Below are positions 1 to 11,579 of a stretch of DNA of 64,000 nt, in pieces. Source of the stretch: Lytechinus variegatus (taxonomy: Eukaryota > Echinodermata > Echinoidea > Temnopleuroida > Toxopneustidae); contig NC_054743.1 in NCBI RefSeq assembly GCF_018143015.1, positions 24,737,934-24,801,933 on the forward strand. Reading direction: 5' to 3'. How positions within the stretch are numbered: position 1 is the first letter of the stretch; the number at the start of each line of letters is the position of its first letter. The notes beneath the pieces were generated by a model. It was not told the origin of the DNA. It saw only the letters and a list, made by a program, of their open reading frames with translations, and made no database searches. The translations under genes were made by a program, and so were the position numbers.

Positions 1-164
1 TTCACAAGGAGCGCTATAAATGATGGCAGAATATCATTGGAATTAAAAGATTAATATGAATATACACACCTAGCATTCAAAATCAGATGTTCGATAGGAT
101 ATGACACCGAAGGAGTAAACTCGTAAACTCCATTTTCAGTTTATACAATACACTGGTGCTTATG

Positions 165-535
165 TCAAATAGTTCGGGCGCGTCGTGGTCTAATGGTTCC
201 GGGTCTCCTTTCCAAAAAGAGGGTTGTATTGTAGGTTCGAATCCTAGTGAGCATGTGTTTTCACTTAGCAATAATTGTGATGCACTCCACCCAGGAGAGG
301 TTAATTGGTACCCGGTACGATTAATTCCTTGGATGTACTGAGCACTGCTGGAGAAGCGGCAGCTCGAGCTCCAGTTAAGGCTAATGGCTTTTTTTTAAAA
401 TATTGTATGATTATCTGGAAAAAAGTGCTAAATCCAGCAATTATTACAATCGTTATCGTTATCATTATTATCATTATTATTACTATTATTATATCATAGT
501 TGTTATCATTACTATTATCATTATCATTACCAATA
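165..535 (+). mobile_element. tRNA-derived SINE with (ATT)n tail
   Basis: A tRNA-like head contains a good RNA polymerase III A box (TGGTCTAATGG, 186-196) and B box (GGTTCGAATCC, 234-244). A non-tRNA body follows, and then an ATT/ATC-rich microsatellite tail at about 430-535. The acceptor-stem halves do not pair and the anticodon stem is weak, so this is a SINE head and not a working tRNA gene. Part of a similar body (GGTACC... then an ATT tail) recurs at 5822-5974. The call is from promoter boxes and layout; the family name is not known. Confidence 0.65.
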
Positions 536-539
536 TTAT

Positions 540-1992
540 TCTAACTTCAAACACAATCTCGTGAAAAACTATATATATCCATAAATTCAAATATAAGTTT
601 GCGACGCTTGCATGGTTATTTCTAGGCCGGTTATCCAGTGCGGATCAATTACAAAGACATACTAGTCTGCTTCTCTTTCTGCATAATTCCTGATAATTAA
701 TTGGCTAGAAAGCTCTAGATCCTTGCTTGTTGTAAATCACTCCTCAAAGTCAGGATATCCGCGTCCTATTATATGATTACCTTAACTGTCATTATGTGAC
801 ATGGGCTTAGTAATGAAGATTAATAGATGTAGACGATTTATGAATGGAGAGGGGTTAGAATGTGAAGAGGGTCAACAAAATACACGGTGTCCCCTCCTAG
901 TATCAAATACATTCTATCTCTCCTCTCTGAAAATGCATTATGGACATAATAGTTACGTATATGTTGATATGTAATTAACTGCATGGATACCTAATTTGAG
1001 TAAAAAAATAATAAATGGGCGAAAGAAATAGGAACATTTATCCTCCTTTCCATTTTCTAATTCCTATATTAAAGTACTACAAAATGATGCATTTGACAAA
1101 TATGTTAAAGCTTGTAGAAGTGTAAATTAACGTAATAAATTCATTGCGATTTAAGCATAAAAAGCCTTTTCCCCTCACACTTATCATCTGGATCTAAATT
1201 GAGCAAAATAGACAAAATATTGCTTGTTTGAACAATGTCAAACATGAGAGGTTGAAAGATCTCACACTCCTGATCAGGACAGGAGTTTGGTGATTTGGAA
1301 ACTATAGGGTTAAGCTAAGGAGAGACAGACCATTCCAATGTCTTCCATAATCGATGTCATAATGGTTTACGCAAGATACTATCATCATTGGCAAGTAGCA
1401 ATTAGTGTATTAACCCAGGATATCAAATAATAAGCTTAATTGTCTGCTCAACAATTACTGAAACTCCTTCTAAGCCTAGGGTAATCTGCACTTTGACATG
1501 CTAGGAGAGCATGAATATTGATTACCGTTCATCTTTAACAGTTTAAATGCATCAGTAAAAAAGAGTGTTTGATGACTTCTAGAAATGCACTGGTTACAAA
1601 GACAAATCAAAATGTTAAATAACACATTGAGTTTACAACTTACAGCCTGATCTGTGGTTTCTATATCGATCAGCTTTATGAATAAAATAGCTGAACAAAC
1701 ATGGGTGAGAAACAGGTCTTGATGATTCAAGATAAATTTATTCTTAGTCTATGCATTTACCTTCAAATAATACGCTCATTTACTTTACTTCAAGCAAGGG
1801 AAGCTAACAAGCACGAAACCATAGACATTTTAGAGAAGGGGATTCAAAGAAAACAGTTTTTCCCGCAAAATGAAATACAAGACGAAAGCAGATATACATA
1901 TCAGATTTTGAACAAATCATGAGTATAACGTTAAAATACAATACAAAAATCATCATTGATTGTCACCATGGTATAGGATTATATCACGTGTG
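540..1992. other. intergenic, no gene recognised
   Basis: AT-rich sequence with only short, unconvincing ORFs. It lies downstream of the Ig receptor gene on the minus strand and may hold its 3' UTR. A minus-strand AATAAA (TTTATT on the plus strand near 1736) is a possible poly(A) signal. Confidence 0.5.
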
Positions 1993-3684
1993 TTAACACC
2001 TGAGGAGATCTGATTCATTCCTTTGAAAACGATGGTGCCTGGGTGAGGTTGGGGGTCTGGGAGGGCGTGGTAAGGGACCCTTAGCGTGGTATTTCCCCGG
2101 CATTCCCGGGAGCCTACCCGCGGGAAAAGTCTTCACGGGACTATGACGGGATTCAGTCACTGGGGGAAGGGATGCTGGCATCTCGTTGCTAGGCAACGAA
2201 GGGGAAAGGGGAGGAGGAGTCGCACGCATTGGCATAACAGGGGATATTGGAGGTAGAACCGGTTTGATGATGGGCAGCTTTTTGGGTGGTTTTGGCCTAG
2301 GTGGTGGACCAGCCACTAGAAGAACCCTCGCTGCTGTCTCGCCATCATCATTCGGACCTTTGTCCTCAGGGTTCTCTTTCAGATGCTCCGCGATGGCATC
2401 TCGAGGAGTGTTACAGATGGCCACACCTCCGAAGTCCTGATCATCAAGGTACTCACAATCAGAGAACCCAGACAGTCGAGACACATGCTTAGGCTGGCGC
2501 TGGACGTTCCTAGGTTTTTCCTGCAACATCTGACGTTTCTTTCTCACCGCAAGGATAGCGACAATAATGAGAATGGCTAAGGTGCCGACGATACCACTGA
2601 TTATACCAATATGCTTTGAGGATCCTCCTGTCTGAGCAACACTCTGCAGTTGTTCGCTGTTGATGGTGAGTGAGGTGTAGTCCGACCCTTCTAGATTCAA
2701 GACGTTATTCGCGGAACAAGTGATCAAGGTTCCATTGTCTTCTGCTTTGACGTTGATGATCCTTAGAACCCTGCCATTCTGTTCCAATTTGATCCTAGGG
2801 TCGTTAGTGACAGTGAGGTTTCGGTTGTTGATAGCCCAGGTGTAATTCACCTGTTTTGGAATGGCTTTGGCAATGCACCTGACCACCACGTCCGCTCCGG
2901 TACTGATGCTCTCAGGTTCACGTATAACAGTGACGTTGGTCTGTATCAAGAAAGGCTTCAGGAAACATGTCCGCGGCTGGTACAAAGCAGGACTCGACTC
3001 CTCACATGTAAAGGTAGCTCCGTTATCCATATCTGTTAATCTCACTTCGTAGAGCGCTCTGGGGCGTGGTCCTTGTACCAGGGTACCCGGTAGAATCTCC
3101 ACACGATTCTTCCAGTCTAGTCTGGTATACGGTAGCGATCCTGTCGAGGTACATACCATTGTCACTTTCATCCCTGGCCGCGCATCGTTGGGTGGCTGCA
3201 TCTCACAGTTCGGTCCTTTAGAAGTCGGTGGCATATAAACCGTCAAGGAAGCCGGTTCCGACATCCCCACAAACTGCTGCCCAAGAAAATACATGCAGCT
3301 GTACTGGTCATTGTCGGCAAGTGAGACGTTGGAAATTCGGAGATTGAACTCACCGTACCCCGTATTGCCTTGGATGGAAATCCGATTCATGAATCCTGCC
3401 ATGTCGGCGAGGTGAAAGATGCGACGGTCCCTACTGAGGTATTTATGGGCACCATGTCGGAACCAGTAGACCGAATGCTCACCTTTATTGCGCACCACGC
3501 ATCTGAACGTTACAATACCCCCTACCACTCCTACGGTATCACGGGGATGCTCCCCCATGGAGATAGAAGAAGCATCCACAGTAGTCTGGCATCTCGTCGC
3601 AGTGATCACGCACAGCAGGAATAAAACAGGCATCCAACAGCGAATCTCCATGGTGTTACACTCACAGCGTTTATAATATTCCAC
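1993..3684 (-). CDS. Intronless three-Ig type I membrane receptor with proline-rich SH3-ligand tail
   Basis: A 563-residue ORF without introns. The second Met (residue 12, codon 3649-3651) is the better start, because it directly precedes a signal peptide (hydrophobic about 18-29, ending near C32). Three Ig domains follow. Ig1 is V-like, with C62, W74, C130 and a DNDQYSC motif. Ig2 has C178, W191 and C227, plus an extra Cys pair C160/C240. Ig3 has C270, W283, C323 and EDNG. N-glycosylation sequons are present. The membrane segment is about 358-380, followed by RKKRQ. The cytoplasmic tail (381-563) has one clear tyrosine site (EYLDD, Y412) and a long proline-rich stretch (about 459-549) with SH3-type PxxP cores next to basic residues (461-471 and 537-548). 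The domain plan resembles nephrin/nectin/CD2-type receptors, but the ortholog is not identified. The closest relative in the window is the receptor at 49559-51490, which shares the Ig2 Cys pair and the inter-domain motif xTNVTV. Surface adhesion or immune signalling is inferred. Confidence 0.85.
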   Translation of the reverse strand: MEYYKRCECNTMEIRCWMPVLFLLCVITATRCQTTVDASSISMGEHPRDTVGVVGGIVTFRCVVRNKGEHSVYWFRHGAHKYLSRDRRIFHLADMAGFMNRISIQGNTGYGEFNLRISNVSLADNDQYSCMYFLGQQFVGMSEPASLTVYMPPTSKGPNCEMQPPNDARPGMKVTMVCTSTGSLPYTRLDWKNRVEILPGTLVQGPRPRALYEVRLTDMDNGATFTCEESSPALYQPRTCFLKPFLIQTNVTVIREPESISTGADVVVRCIAKAIPKQVNYTWAINNRNLTVTNDPRIKLEQNGRVLRIINVKAEDNGTLITCSANNVLNLEGSDYTSLTINSEQLQSVAQTGGSSKHIGIISGIVGTLAILIIVAILAVRKKRQMLQEKPRNVQRQPKHVSRLSGFSDCEYLDDQDFGGVAICNTPRDAIAEHLKENPEDKGPNDDGETAARVLLVAGPPPRPKPPKKLPIIKPVLPPISPVMPMRATPPPLSPSLPSNEMPASLPPVTESRHSPVKTFPAGRLPGMPGKYHAKGPLPRPPRPPTSPRHHRFQRNESDLLRC

Positions 3685-4159
3685 TTATTTCCAAAAAGGT
3701 GGTTATATCCTCCCGACACATGGCAGAGAGCCCATCAGCTTACAATGAAAGTCACAGCAGTACATCAGTAGATAGCATGACTATTGCATAAGAAGACGTG
3801 CAGCATTTATTACAGGCAGTGCAGTCAGAGCGCAACGCCGCACGTAATGAGCTATTTGAGCGGGATTTATCGTACGGTCTCGTGACAGCACCGTCGCTGT
3901 TTTGTCGCGAGATTCGTCTGAAAGATTCGTAGCGAGAAATGCATACTTATACTGTATGGGATATAAATGAAGTTAGACACCATAATTTGTATCCTCTTTA
4001 TCTTTCAACATGATCAGTATAAAATTATCTATCTTTTGATGTATGAATTTTTACATTTCACCTTAAAATGAATTTAAAAAATATATTAAGAAACAAAATA
4101 TTTTTAGCTTTTTTTTTTAAAGTAAAATTTGCATCAACTTACGTTTTTTGATCACTTGA
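3685..4159. promoter_or_regulatory. presumed promoter / 5' flank of the Ig receptor gene
   Basis: The sequence just upstream of the minus-strand start contains a CpG-bearing patch (about 3830-3930) within AT-rich DNA. The promoter role is inferred from position only; no core promoter motif is convincing. Confidence 0.25.
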
Positions 4160-5821
4160 CCCGTGCATTCACAAAAATTACTTCAGATTGGCACATGCTT
4201 TGAGAAAAATAGAATTGAGTTGGAGTGCTGGTTAAAGTATTTTGCTTTCGGACGTGAAAACATTAAAAAATCACAAATCTCGTCTTCTTTTTTTCACCGG
4301 AAGTTGGAGGAATATTCTGATAGATTGGCGCGGGATATTGTAAAGCGGAAGGTAAGTTGGCGCGTGTTTGTATTTTGCAGAAATCTTATGTCAGTCCCAC
4401 GTATACGGTACGGTGTGCTGCACCAGTGCATGTGCCAGTGGCAGTGTATTACTAGATGGGGGGTCGGGTGTCCGGACACTTTATAATTTTGAAGCCTTCT
4501 TTTTTGTCTTTGGATTACACTAAAAATATCAATTCAATAGCTGTAATCATCTTCTATTTTGTTCTCTACAATATTTCCTAACATTTTGTACTAAAAATTG
4601 AAACTTCACTTGTAATTTTTTCCAAATGACTTTCTAAAATTGATCGTCCGGACAGATAACAACTGTATGACTAGTAGTGCCAGTGGATCGTATTACCGCA
4701 CACTTTTCATGAATTCAATCATATCGAACACATTATTCTCATAAAATTCACCAGACTTTCATAAGTACATAAATTATCGACTACAGTAGGCCTACGACAT
4801 TTTGCCATTTTTTTTTCTTTTTAGTAGCTTCCTATCGGACCCCTCGCAAATGCATGTGAAATATTTCTTGCGAATCTTGGTCACTTGATTGAATTTGAAA
4901 ATGAAATGTATCGTATTAGGCCTACCAAATGTGTGTTGGTTAGACTTTAGGAAACAAAATCACTGTTGAGCTATTTTGACCATTCATTACTTTTGGAATA
5001 TTATTAAGACTGAAAATATTTTTTTAAACATTTTTCATCATCTTTCGCTTTCTATTGACTGTTGTAAGTTCCCTGGCTTTGCTTTGCCTTTTCCCGGATG
5101 TAGCAAAATTTTGAGTGTGTATGATTATGAAATTACTTTCTGATGCATACCATGACATGTGCACATATACTAATACAACACTGTTCAGTACTACAAACAC
5201 TATTGGCCTACTACATTTTTTTTTCACACATTGGGGAGTTTGGAAGTTAATGTATGGGCTCGTCCAAATAATGTACATTTAATTTCCATGTAAACTTTTA
5301 TCTGTGAATGACATATTTGCTGCATTCAGGGGCTTTTTTTATCTTGAATTAACACACTATAACTCTGTGTTTCTTGACAGGCATCAGCTGTCCCTAGCAC
5401 GGATCAGTCCCACTTTCGTCCATCTCAGCTGTCACCATTTTCTGCCGAAAATTCACCAAATAGTGCTTTGCCATCAACGTTTCCATGTTCTAGGCCAAGT
5501 GATGGTTCATTAAAGGTAAGTTAGTCACAAAATAATATCATATAAGTAGCTGTACAATAAATATGTACATGTACATCCAAGTTGATAGAGCTTACCCTTA
5601 CCCATGCTCAATATATTTAACCAAAAGGATCAAGAATTCCCTGTTTTTGTGAACTTTATATCTTGGCCGTCTCTATCTCTAAACACTGCCCTGAAGAAAT
5701 TACCAATTGCAGAATTCAGGCTTGTGTATTTTAACAAAAATATTAATATAATCTTAACAGTATATGGTCATACTTATATGCCTTGTTAAAAAGGAAAGCA
5801 TGTTAGTACGCATGTTAGCAT

Positions 5822-5974
5822 GGGTACCAGTAGGAAGTAATACCTTAGAAAGCTGTGTGCGCTATGAACGCCTAGCTTAGCCGGGTAATATAGGAGCGCC
5901 TTGAGCACCTAATAAGGTGGATATGTGCGCAATATAAATATCCTATATTATTATTAGTAGTAGTATTAGTAGTA
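5822..5974 (+). mobile_element. SINE body fragment with ATT tail, in intron
   Basis: A GGTACC-containing body with TTGAGCACCTAATAAGGTGG and an ATT/AGT tail, typical of the 3' half of tRNA-derived SINEs. No tRNA head is seen, so the copy is 5'-truncated. It lies between exons 2 and 3 of the Cys-rich gene. Confidence 0.5.
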
Positions 5975-6207
5975 CCATGTACATGTATATATGTCTCAGA
6001 GCTTTGCAAGAATATCATTACCTGGGCAGATGACATAACATGTACAATAAGAATTTTTTTTTAAAAAGAGTTAATATGATTTTTTCCCCCTTTCTCTTCC
6101 AGGCTACTGGAGTGACCATCTTGTTTCCTACACCTGCTTCCAAAATGACGGACAGCATTGTTCGTCAGCCCTCTGGAAGGCCACCTGACTTGCTGTCCAC
6201 TCAACCT

Positions 6208-6385
6208 TTGCCATGCTCACCACCAAGCTTGCCGTCCAGCCAACCTTTGCCATGCTCACCATCAAGCTTGCCGTCCAGCCAACCTTTGCCATGCTCACCA
6301 TCTATCTTACCATCCACTCAACCTTTGCCAGGCTTGCACTCCAGTCAATCTTTGCCATGCTCACCATCAAGCTTGCCATCATTTA
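6208..6385 (+). repeat. 39-bp coding tandem repeat (13-aa Pro/Ser repeat)
   Basis: About four to five degenerate copies of a 39-bp unit encode QPLPCSPxSLPSS. They lie inside exon 3 of the Cys-rich gene. The unit length is a multiple of three, so copy-number change keeps the frame. Confidence 0.8.
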
Positions 6386-8318
6386 ATGACAGCCAACCAA
6401 CCCAGCCAACAGATAGGCCTCCTGAACCAATCTTGTTGCTGAGATCTGATGTTACATGTAATACTTCCAATCCATCGTTGGGGTAAAGAAAAGGCTTTTA
6501 CCTGCATGCCAGAAGCAGGAATGTGGTCCTTGCAAGATATGTAATTGTAAATCTGTTAAATATTCCCATCTGTTAAATGTAAAATCAGTTGAATTAGTTG
6601 AACTCATTAAGAATTTATGTCATGTAGATATGGAAAGTTGTATTTGTGCTAAATGCATGGCAAAATATACAAAAAAATTGAAGGATCCCATGTACACTCC
6701 ACAAAAACATAGGAAGAAAGAAAGGAGTGTTTGTTTTTTATCGTTTTTTGATATGTGCACTGACACATCTCAGAGAGATTGTAATTGCACTCTTGAATCA
6801 TTCAATAATTGTTTTTCCTTAAAATGTATTTCAATCCCGGAAACATTATCATTATGTATAAAGCACCGCACACAGCTGTCACGGTTCCAGAATTGGGAAT
6901 GCTGTTCTGTTTGTGAAGATTATATTAAAACGGAAGACAGAAGGTATTCATGTGCAACGATGGTTGACATAGATAAAGAGAGACTTAACAATATAAATGA
7001 AAATCTGTCTCTTAATGCCGAGAGTATATTATGCAGTTCATGTTACAGATACACTTTGAAACAAATGAATAAACCAGCTTCATCAATTGATGAACTACAA
7101 AAAATGCTGAAAATTGAAGCTGCACAACATGAAATTAACAAGACAACTCAGGAAACAATACCAGACAAAGTGTTGTATGATGTTTATTTGTATGTATGTA
7201 CATTATGTGAAAAAGATAAATGTTTTTTGCTTTTAACTATACAAATACTATGTTTCAAAACTGAGAATAATATGCAAGGAAGATATGTATTATGAACATA
7301 TGAAGAAAAGCCCTTCATATCTTAACGGTAGGATAATTCATAAGCAAACACTGGCTTTGGTGATCTTTTGTCTACGCACAGAATTGCACGCAAATATGGT
7401 TTGTTTTATTATCCTTCACATTTATCACATGAAGATATTCTATGCGCTTGGCATTTGTCACACTCAAAACTCAACAAGGTCCAAAGTAATCAATCAAGTG
7501 ATGATATTGAGATGATGGATGATGAATCTTTTTCCTTCACTAATACCGAATCAGATTGTAATATGCAGTTCAGAAAAATTGCACTGGAATGCAATGAATT
7601 ATTACGCAAACAAGGAAGGGACATAACCGCTCATTTTATTGCGAACCCAATGTCCTTAGCTGAATTCAAATTTGAGACTGCTTTTGATTTATTCACCCCC
7701 CTTATTTGGAACATTATTTGTATCATAACATCTACTCAGGATGAGATCAAATTTTTCAAGCAATCTGACATGAATATTGTTAAAGAATATGTACAGTTTC
7801 CATCTGAAAAAGGGCAGGCCAGTCACAGAAGGAAACAGAGAAGAGTTGCTACAATACTCTTGTTGCAATTCATCATAAATGATGAGAACAACTACCCTTT
7901 GCATGTCATTGTTGCCAACTGTGTCAAGAAAATGTCTCATTCAACAAAGTTGTTAAAGATCTTAAATCAAATAGGATTTTCTTGCTCTGAAAGTACATTA
8001 GATCGATTCTTACAGGATATTCATGATAAACGTGCACAAGCTGGGCCCCTCTCTGAAATTGAAACATCTGCATTTACCATTGTGTCCATTGATAATGTTG
8101 ATGTTGTCACTCCATATGCTGCTGTTACTTTTGATAAATCTAGAAGTTGACATGGGACATCCATCATGGCTCAGCAACCAAAACCAACATCTGAAATTTT
8201 ACACAAAAATGAGCAACTTGATGTGCAATATGCAGGTCCTGTTCAGGCAGATACATCCTCTATTGACAACCCATCACCATCATTCAGTATTGAGAATCAA
8301 TCCCAGCCTGCCACTTTG

Positions 8319-9533
8319 GTAAGAAAACCCAAAATGCGTAGAAGATTAGCGACTTTAGATTCAAGAGAGGGAAAAAAGACACACAATGTGCTGTGTTTGC
8401 ATCGTATGTTACATGTATATGGAGTTTTATTGTTACAAGAGCTCACAAATTTGTTTGCAGTACTAATTGCTGTCTCCAAATATAAGACCTGTCAACTAAT
8501 TTGACAATTAAAGAACTTATTTCTACATGCACATGTATGTTAGTATGCCTTGTTTCATCAAGATTTTTTCTTTTCTTGGAGTTAGACCTGAGATCTACAT
8601 GTGTACATATATATTTATCTGTGTCGTGATTTGCACGAAGTCAAACCAAACTTTTCTTGACAGTTTGGTCTTTGAAGAAATGGCAGAAACTATTTTTGTT
8701 ATAAAACGGTATCAAAATCGGTTTGATATCTTTCTCGGCTGAAAACCATAGTGTAATGTGAAAAGATACTCAATACTGAGACTATTATATTTTACCTTTT
8801 AACAAACGTTTTAGTATGCAGTCATTTTGTTACCATTGCATTTAAGGATCTCTTACAGACACTATTTTTCATGTGTGCCTACATGTAGCAATATTGTGTC
8901 CAAGATTTTATTCTATATAAAGTTGTGTTAACATTTTATATCAACAGGAAATTTCATAGAGCAGTTGTCTTTTATTTTTGTGAGCCTCCAGAGTAATAAG
9001 ATAAAATGAAGTGTGCATGTTTGACTTTGAACCTTCAGTGTTTTAAGCTGTGTAAGAGTGGGAAAGTGAATAGATATGTTTTTGTTTGTTGTTGTTGATG
9101 TATGTGCTGAATACCATGTGAAAACACTTATAATCGACACAAGTTTTCAGAACGGATGGATGTTTCATAAAGTAAGTTACAAATGACTTTGCACACAAGT
9201 GGTGACCCTTTCTTGTGCTGAATGATATATTTCTTTGTAACTGGATTAGCACCTGAGAACATTGGAGCAGAAGCAAACAATTTAGGGGGACCACCTGAAA
9301 TTATGGGATGGATGCAGGTAAAAAATGTGAAAGCAAAAAAAAGAAGGGTATCAACCACAATCACCCCCCCCCCAAAAAAAGGTTATGAACAAAAAATTTA
9401 GGGGGGGGGGTCGTCCCCCCGCCTCAAATTTAGGGGGGACGGGTCCCCCCCCTGCCGTCTAAGCTTGAGAATATGCTCCTGTTGTGCATGAAGTTGTGCG
9501 TAGCTTTATGAATAGCTTTATTAGAACTCTCCT
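8319..9533. other. no gene recognised; G/C-tipped repeat remnant
   Basis: The sequence after a likely splice donor (TTG|GTAAGA at 8316-8324) contains no convincing further exon. 9361-9465 has runs of C, then G, then C around AATTTAGGGGGG, which resembles the ends of the non-autonomous DNA transposons found elsewhere in the window. Confidence 0.4.
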
Positions 9534-9663
9534 GGGGCCCGTTGCAGAAAGAGTCAAGTTTATACGCAACTCAAATTTCAAGCGCAAGTTCCTTATAATT
9601 ATGTGCATTCATTGGTTAAAAAGCAAATTGTGTTTGATCAGAACTTTCTGCAATGGACTCGGG
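9534..9663. mobile_element. foldback MITE, GGGCCCGTTGCAGAAAG ends
   Basis: The left end GGGCCCGTTGCAGAAAG is matched in inverse by CTTTCTGCAATGG...CGGG at the right end, enclosing about 95 bp. This is the same general class as the GTTTCATAAAG foldbacks at 24853 and 57008. No TSD could be settled. Confidence 0.55.
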
Positions 9664-11330
9664 ACTATGTAACTGAACAAAATCATTTAATGGTAGTCAT
9701 GTTATTGTATACATAAGTTATCAAAATAATTTTGGCTTCAACCCCCCCAATGTAAAAAATGCAGTGTAGACTCATCCAACATTCTATGCTAGAACTTCAA
9801 AAAAATTTAATTGTTAAATTGATTTTGCATGTCATTCAGTGCATTGCATGGATCCAATCGGTGTAAATCCCAAGGCACAACACTATGTAACACTATGGCT
9901 CGATCAATCTGAACCCCTCCCCCTTAGTTTAAAATATGATTTCTCCTGTTTTTCAACTGCAATGGATAACATGGGTTTACTACGAAACTATCCGACAGTC
10001 GGTTTAAAATTCCAAGAAGGAAGTCTGTTTTATTAGTTTGATAAATTTTGTTTTTAAAATATGTTATCATTCATATCTGGATCCAAGAATTTATACGAAA
10101 TGTGGTTTTGTTTCTGGGAAACTAGATTGCAGGCCAAGCATAGATCTCCGCGGTAGAGATCTACTGGCAACGCCTGTATGCCTGGCCGGTCAGCTGCGAA
10201 ATCCATACACTAAGTTGGTTACGTGGGACCGAAGAAATTAATCACGGGCTAAATAACCAAAATCCAAAGCTTAATTTTGTCTTAGAAGAACAGTTTTATC
10301 CCTTGAATTGAATAATGATAGAATTATTTTCATAATTAGCACGGGACATTCACAAAACATTTGTTTTCATGGAATAATCCTGACGGAAAAAGTGTCGTCC
10401 TTCGAGAAAGTTCGTTCTCATCGTCGCACTCGGAGCTCTGACCAATCAGGTGATCGCATTTTCGCGAAACCTGGAATCTTGTCATATTCGTCAAAATTAA
10501 CTATGCAAGGCAATGATTTATTCGTTCACCTGACCCGTGCAAACAATTTTGTGATATAATCAGACATTATTCTTAAAGGTAAGATTATATTCTTTCAACT
10601 TGTACCTCAAACATTTTGCTTTCGGGTCATTACGCTGGTCTATTTTACCCATGTTTAAAGGTGAAAAATATTCATATTTTTTGATGGTTTTCATCCGAAT
10701 TAATCATAGTTGAAATGTTTAATTCTTCAAATTGGTTAGGTTTACGAGAAAGAACAACTCTTAAGCTTTCGAATGGTATATAACTCAACGTAATTGGGAT
10801 ATGGTTTCGGGTCTTACAAGGGCAGTAGAAATTCGGTCTCCCAGCTCATTACGTATTCAAGCCGGCGAGAGTCTTGCATACGCGTACGATAAAATAGCGG
10901 ACTTTTCTCAGTGTTGCGGACCAACCCAGTGCGGGAGAAGGCCGTTCTAAAAATATCCCACACACTGTTCGCATGAGAGCGAATGCTGGCAGCTGAGGTA
11001 TTCGTCGACTAATGCCGGGCGATGCAAACTATCGACTGATTAAAATGCGTACTCGGACGACCATCGAACGCGATGTGTGCGGCTTGTTCGTAAACTGAAC
11101 GACCGGCACAAATTATTATCACTTCCGGGTGCTAGAATCAAAATAAGTAGGCTTACAGAAAAATAGAATATGTATTTTAATGAATGCATACATATTGACT
11201 GCATTTTAGAGAAATGGATATCATGGTCAGATTAACAGATTTGTATTGCACAAATTGGTTACTAATAAAAAATACAATTGCAAACGAAGTATTTCTATGT
11301 GTATTTTTCAGAATGATTTCACCATCTTGC
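9664..11330. other. no gene recognised
   Basis: Mixed AT-rich intergenic DNA. 10840-11110 is noticeably richer in CpG than its surroundings but has no ORF, TIR or RNA signature that I can name. Confidence 0.4.
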
Positions 11331-11339
11331 AGTATATGT

Positions 11340-11572
11340 ACAAAAAATCACGACCCCTCCCATAAAAAACGAGAAAAGAAAAGAGAGAAGGGTGAAATAT
11401 GATAGGTTTTCTGAATATATGTCAAAATCTATCATAAATTGGATTTTGGTAATAATGTCGCAATTTTTGCTCGTTGACTTCGCTCGCTCTCAACCCTTTA
11501 TGAATTTTACGTGATACGCCATCATACATCTAGACCCCTCAAATTCTTTGAGTCATTACGCCACTGTAAACT
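11340..11572 (+). mobile_element. short interspersed element, family D (copy 1)
   Basis: It shares with the copies at 43238, 45617 and 48095 an order of blocks: CACGACC, a purine-rich GAGAAAAG stretch, GGTAAAATATGATA-like, TTTTCTGAA, GTCAAAATCTATCA, a block resembling CGCTTTGCTCGC, then CCCTCAA and CATTACGCCACTG. The ends resemble hAT termini (CAGTGGCGTA). Copies on the opposite strand are at 56405, 58063 and 61026. Confidence 0.55.
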
Positions 11573-11579
11573 AATGGAA

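Larger units (their letters stand above)
4160..8318 (+). pseudogene. Multi-exon Cys-rich gene of unrecognised, possibly transposon-derived family, with frameshift and nonsense codon
   Basis: Exons inferred from open frames and splice sites: 4160-4351 (donor AAG|GTAAGT, no ATG visible, so the true start is further upstream or this exon is spurious); 5381-5515; 6103 to 7189; and 7382 to about 8318. The first junctions are all phase 0, and 7189/7382 is phase 2 on both sides, which supports a real transcript structure. Exon 3 begins with a Pro/Ser-rich 13-residue repeat region. It then shifts frame at a run of four Gs (6480-6483, as if one G were lost) into a Cys-rich segment with several CxxC pairs (about 6520-7110). 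The last exon has a conserved-looking core ending in DNVD (near 8092-8103), then a TGA at 8148-8150 followed by an open in-frame continuation (HGTSIMAQQPKP). A Trp codon changed to stop is the simplest reading. The architecture recalls large multicopy ORFs of marine invertebrates that look transposase-derived; this is from memory and unproven. The 3' end is unknown. Confidence 0.5.

Noticed and set aside
165..260. Functional tRNA gene
   Set aside because: A and B boxes are good but the acceptor stem does not pair and the anticodon stem is weak; a SINE body and tail follow.
6158..6442. 94-aa ORF in a second frame over the Pro/Ser repeat
   Set aside because: Shadow of the 39-bp coding repeat; the other frame continues from a splice acceptor and has in-phase neighbours.
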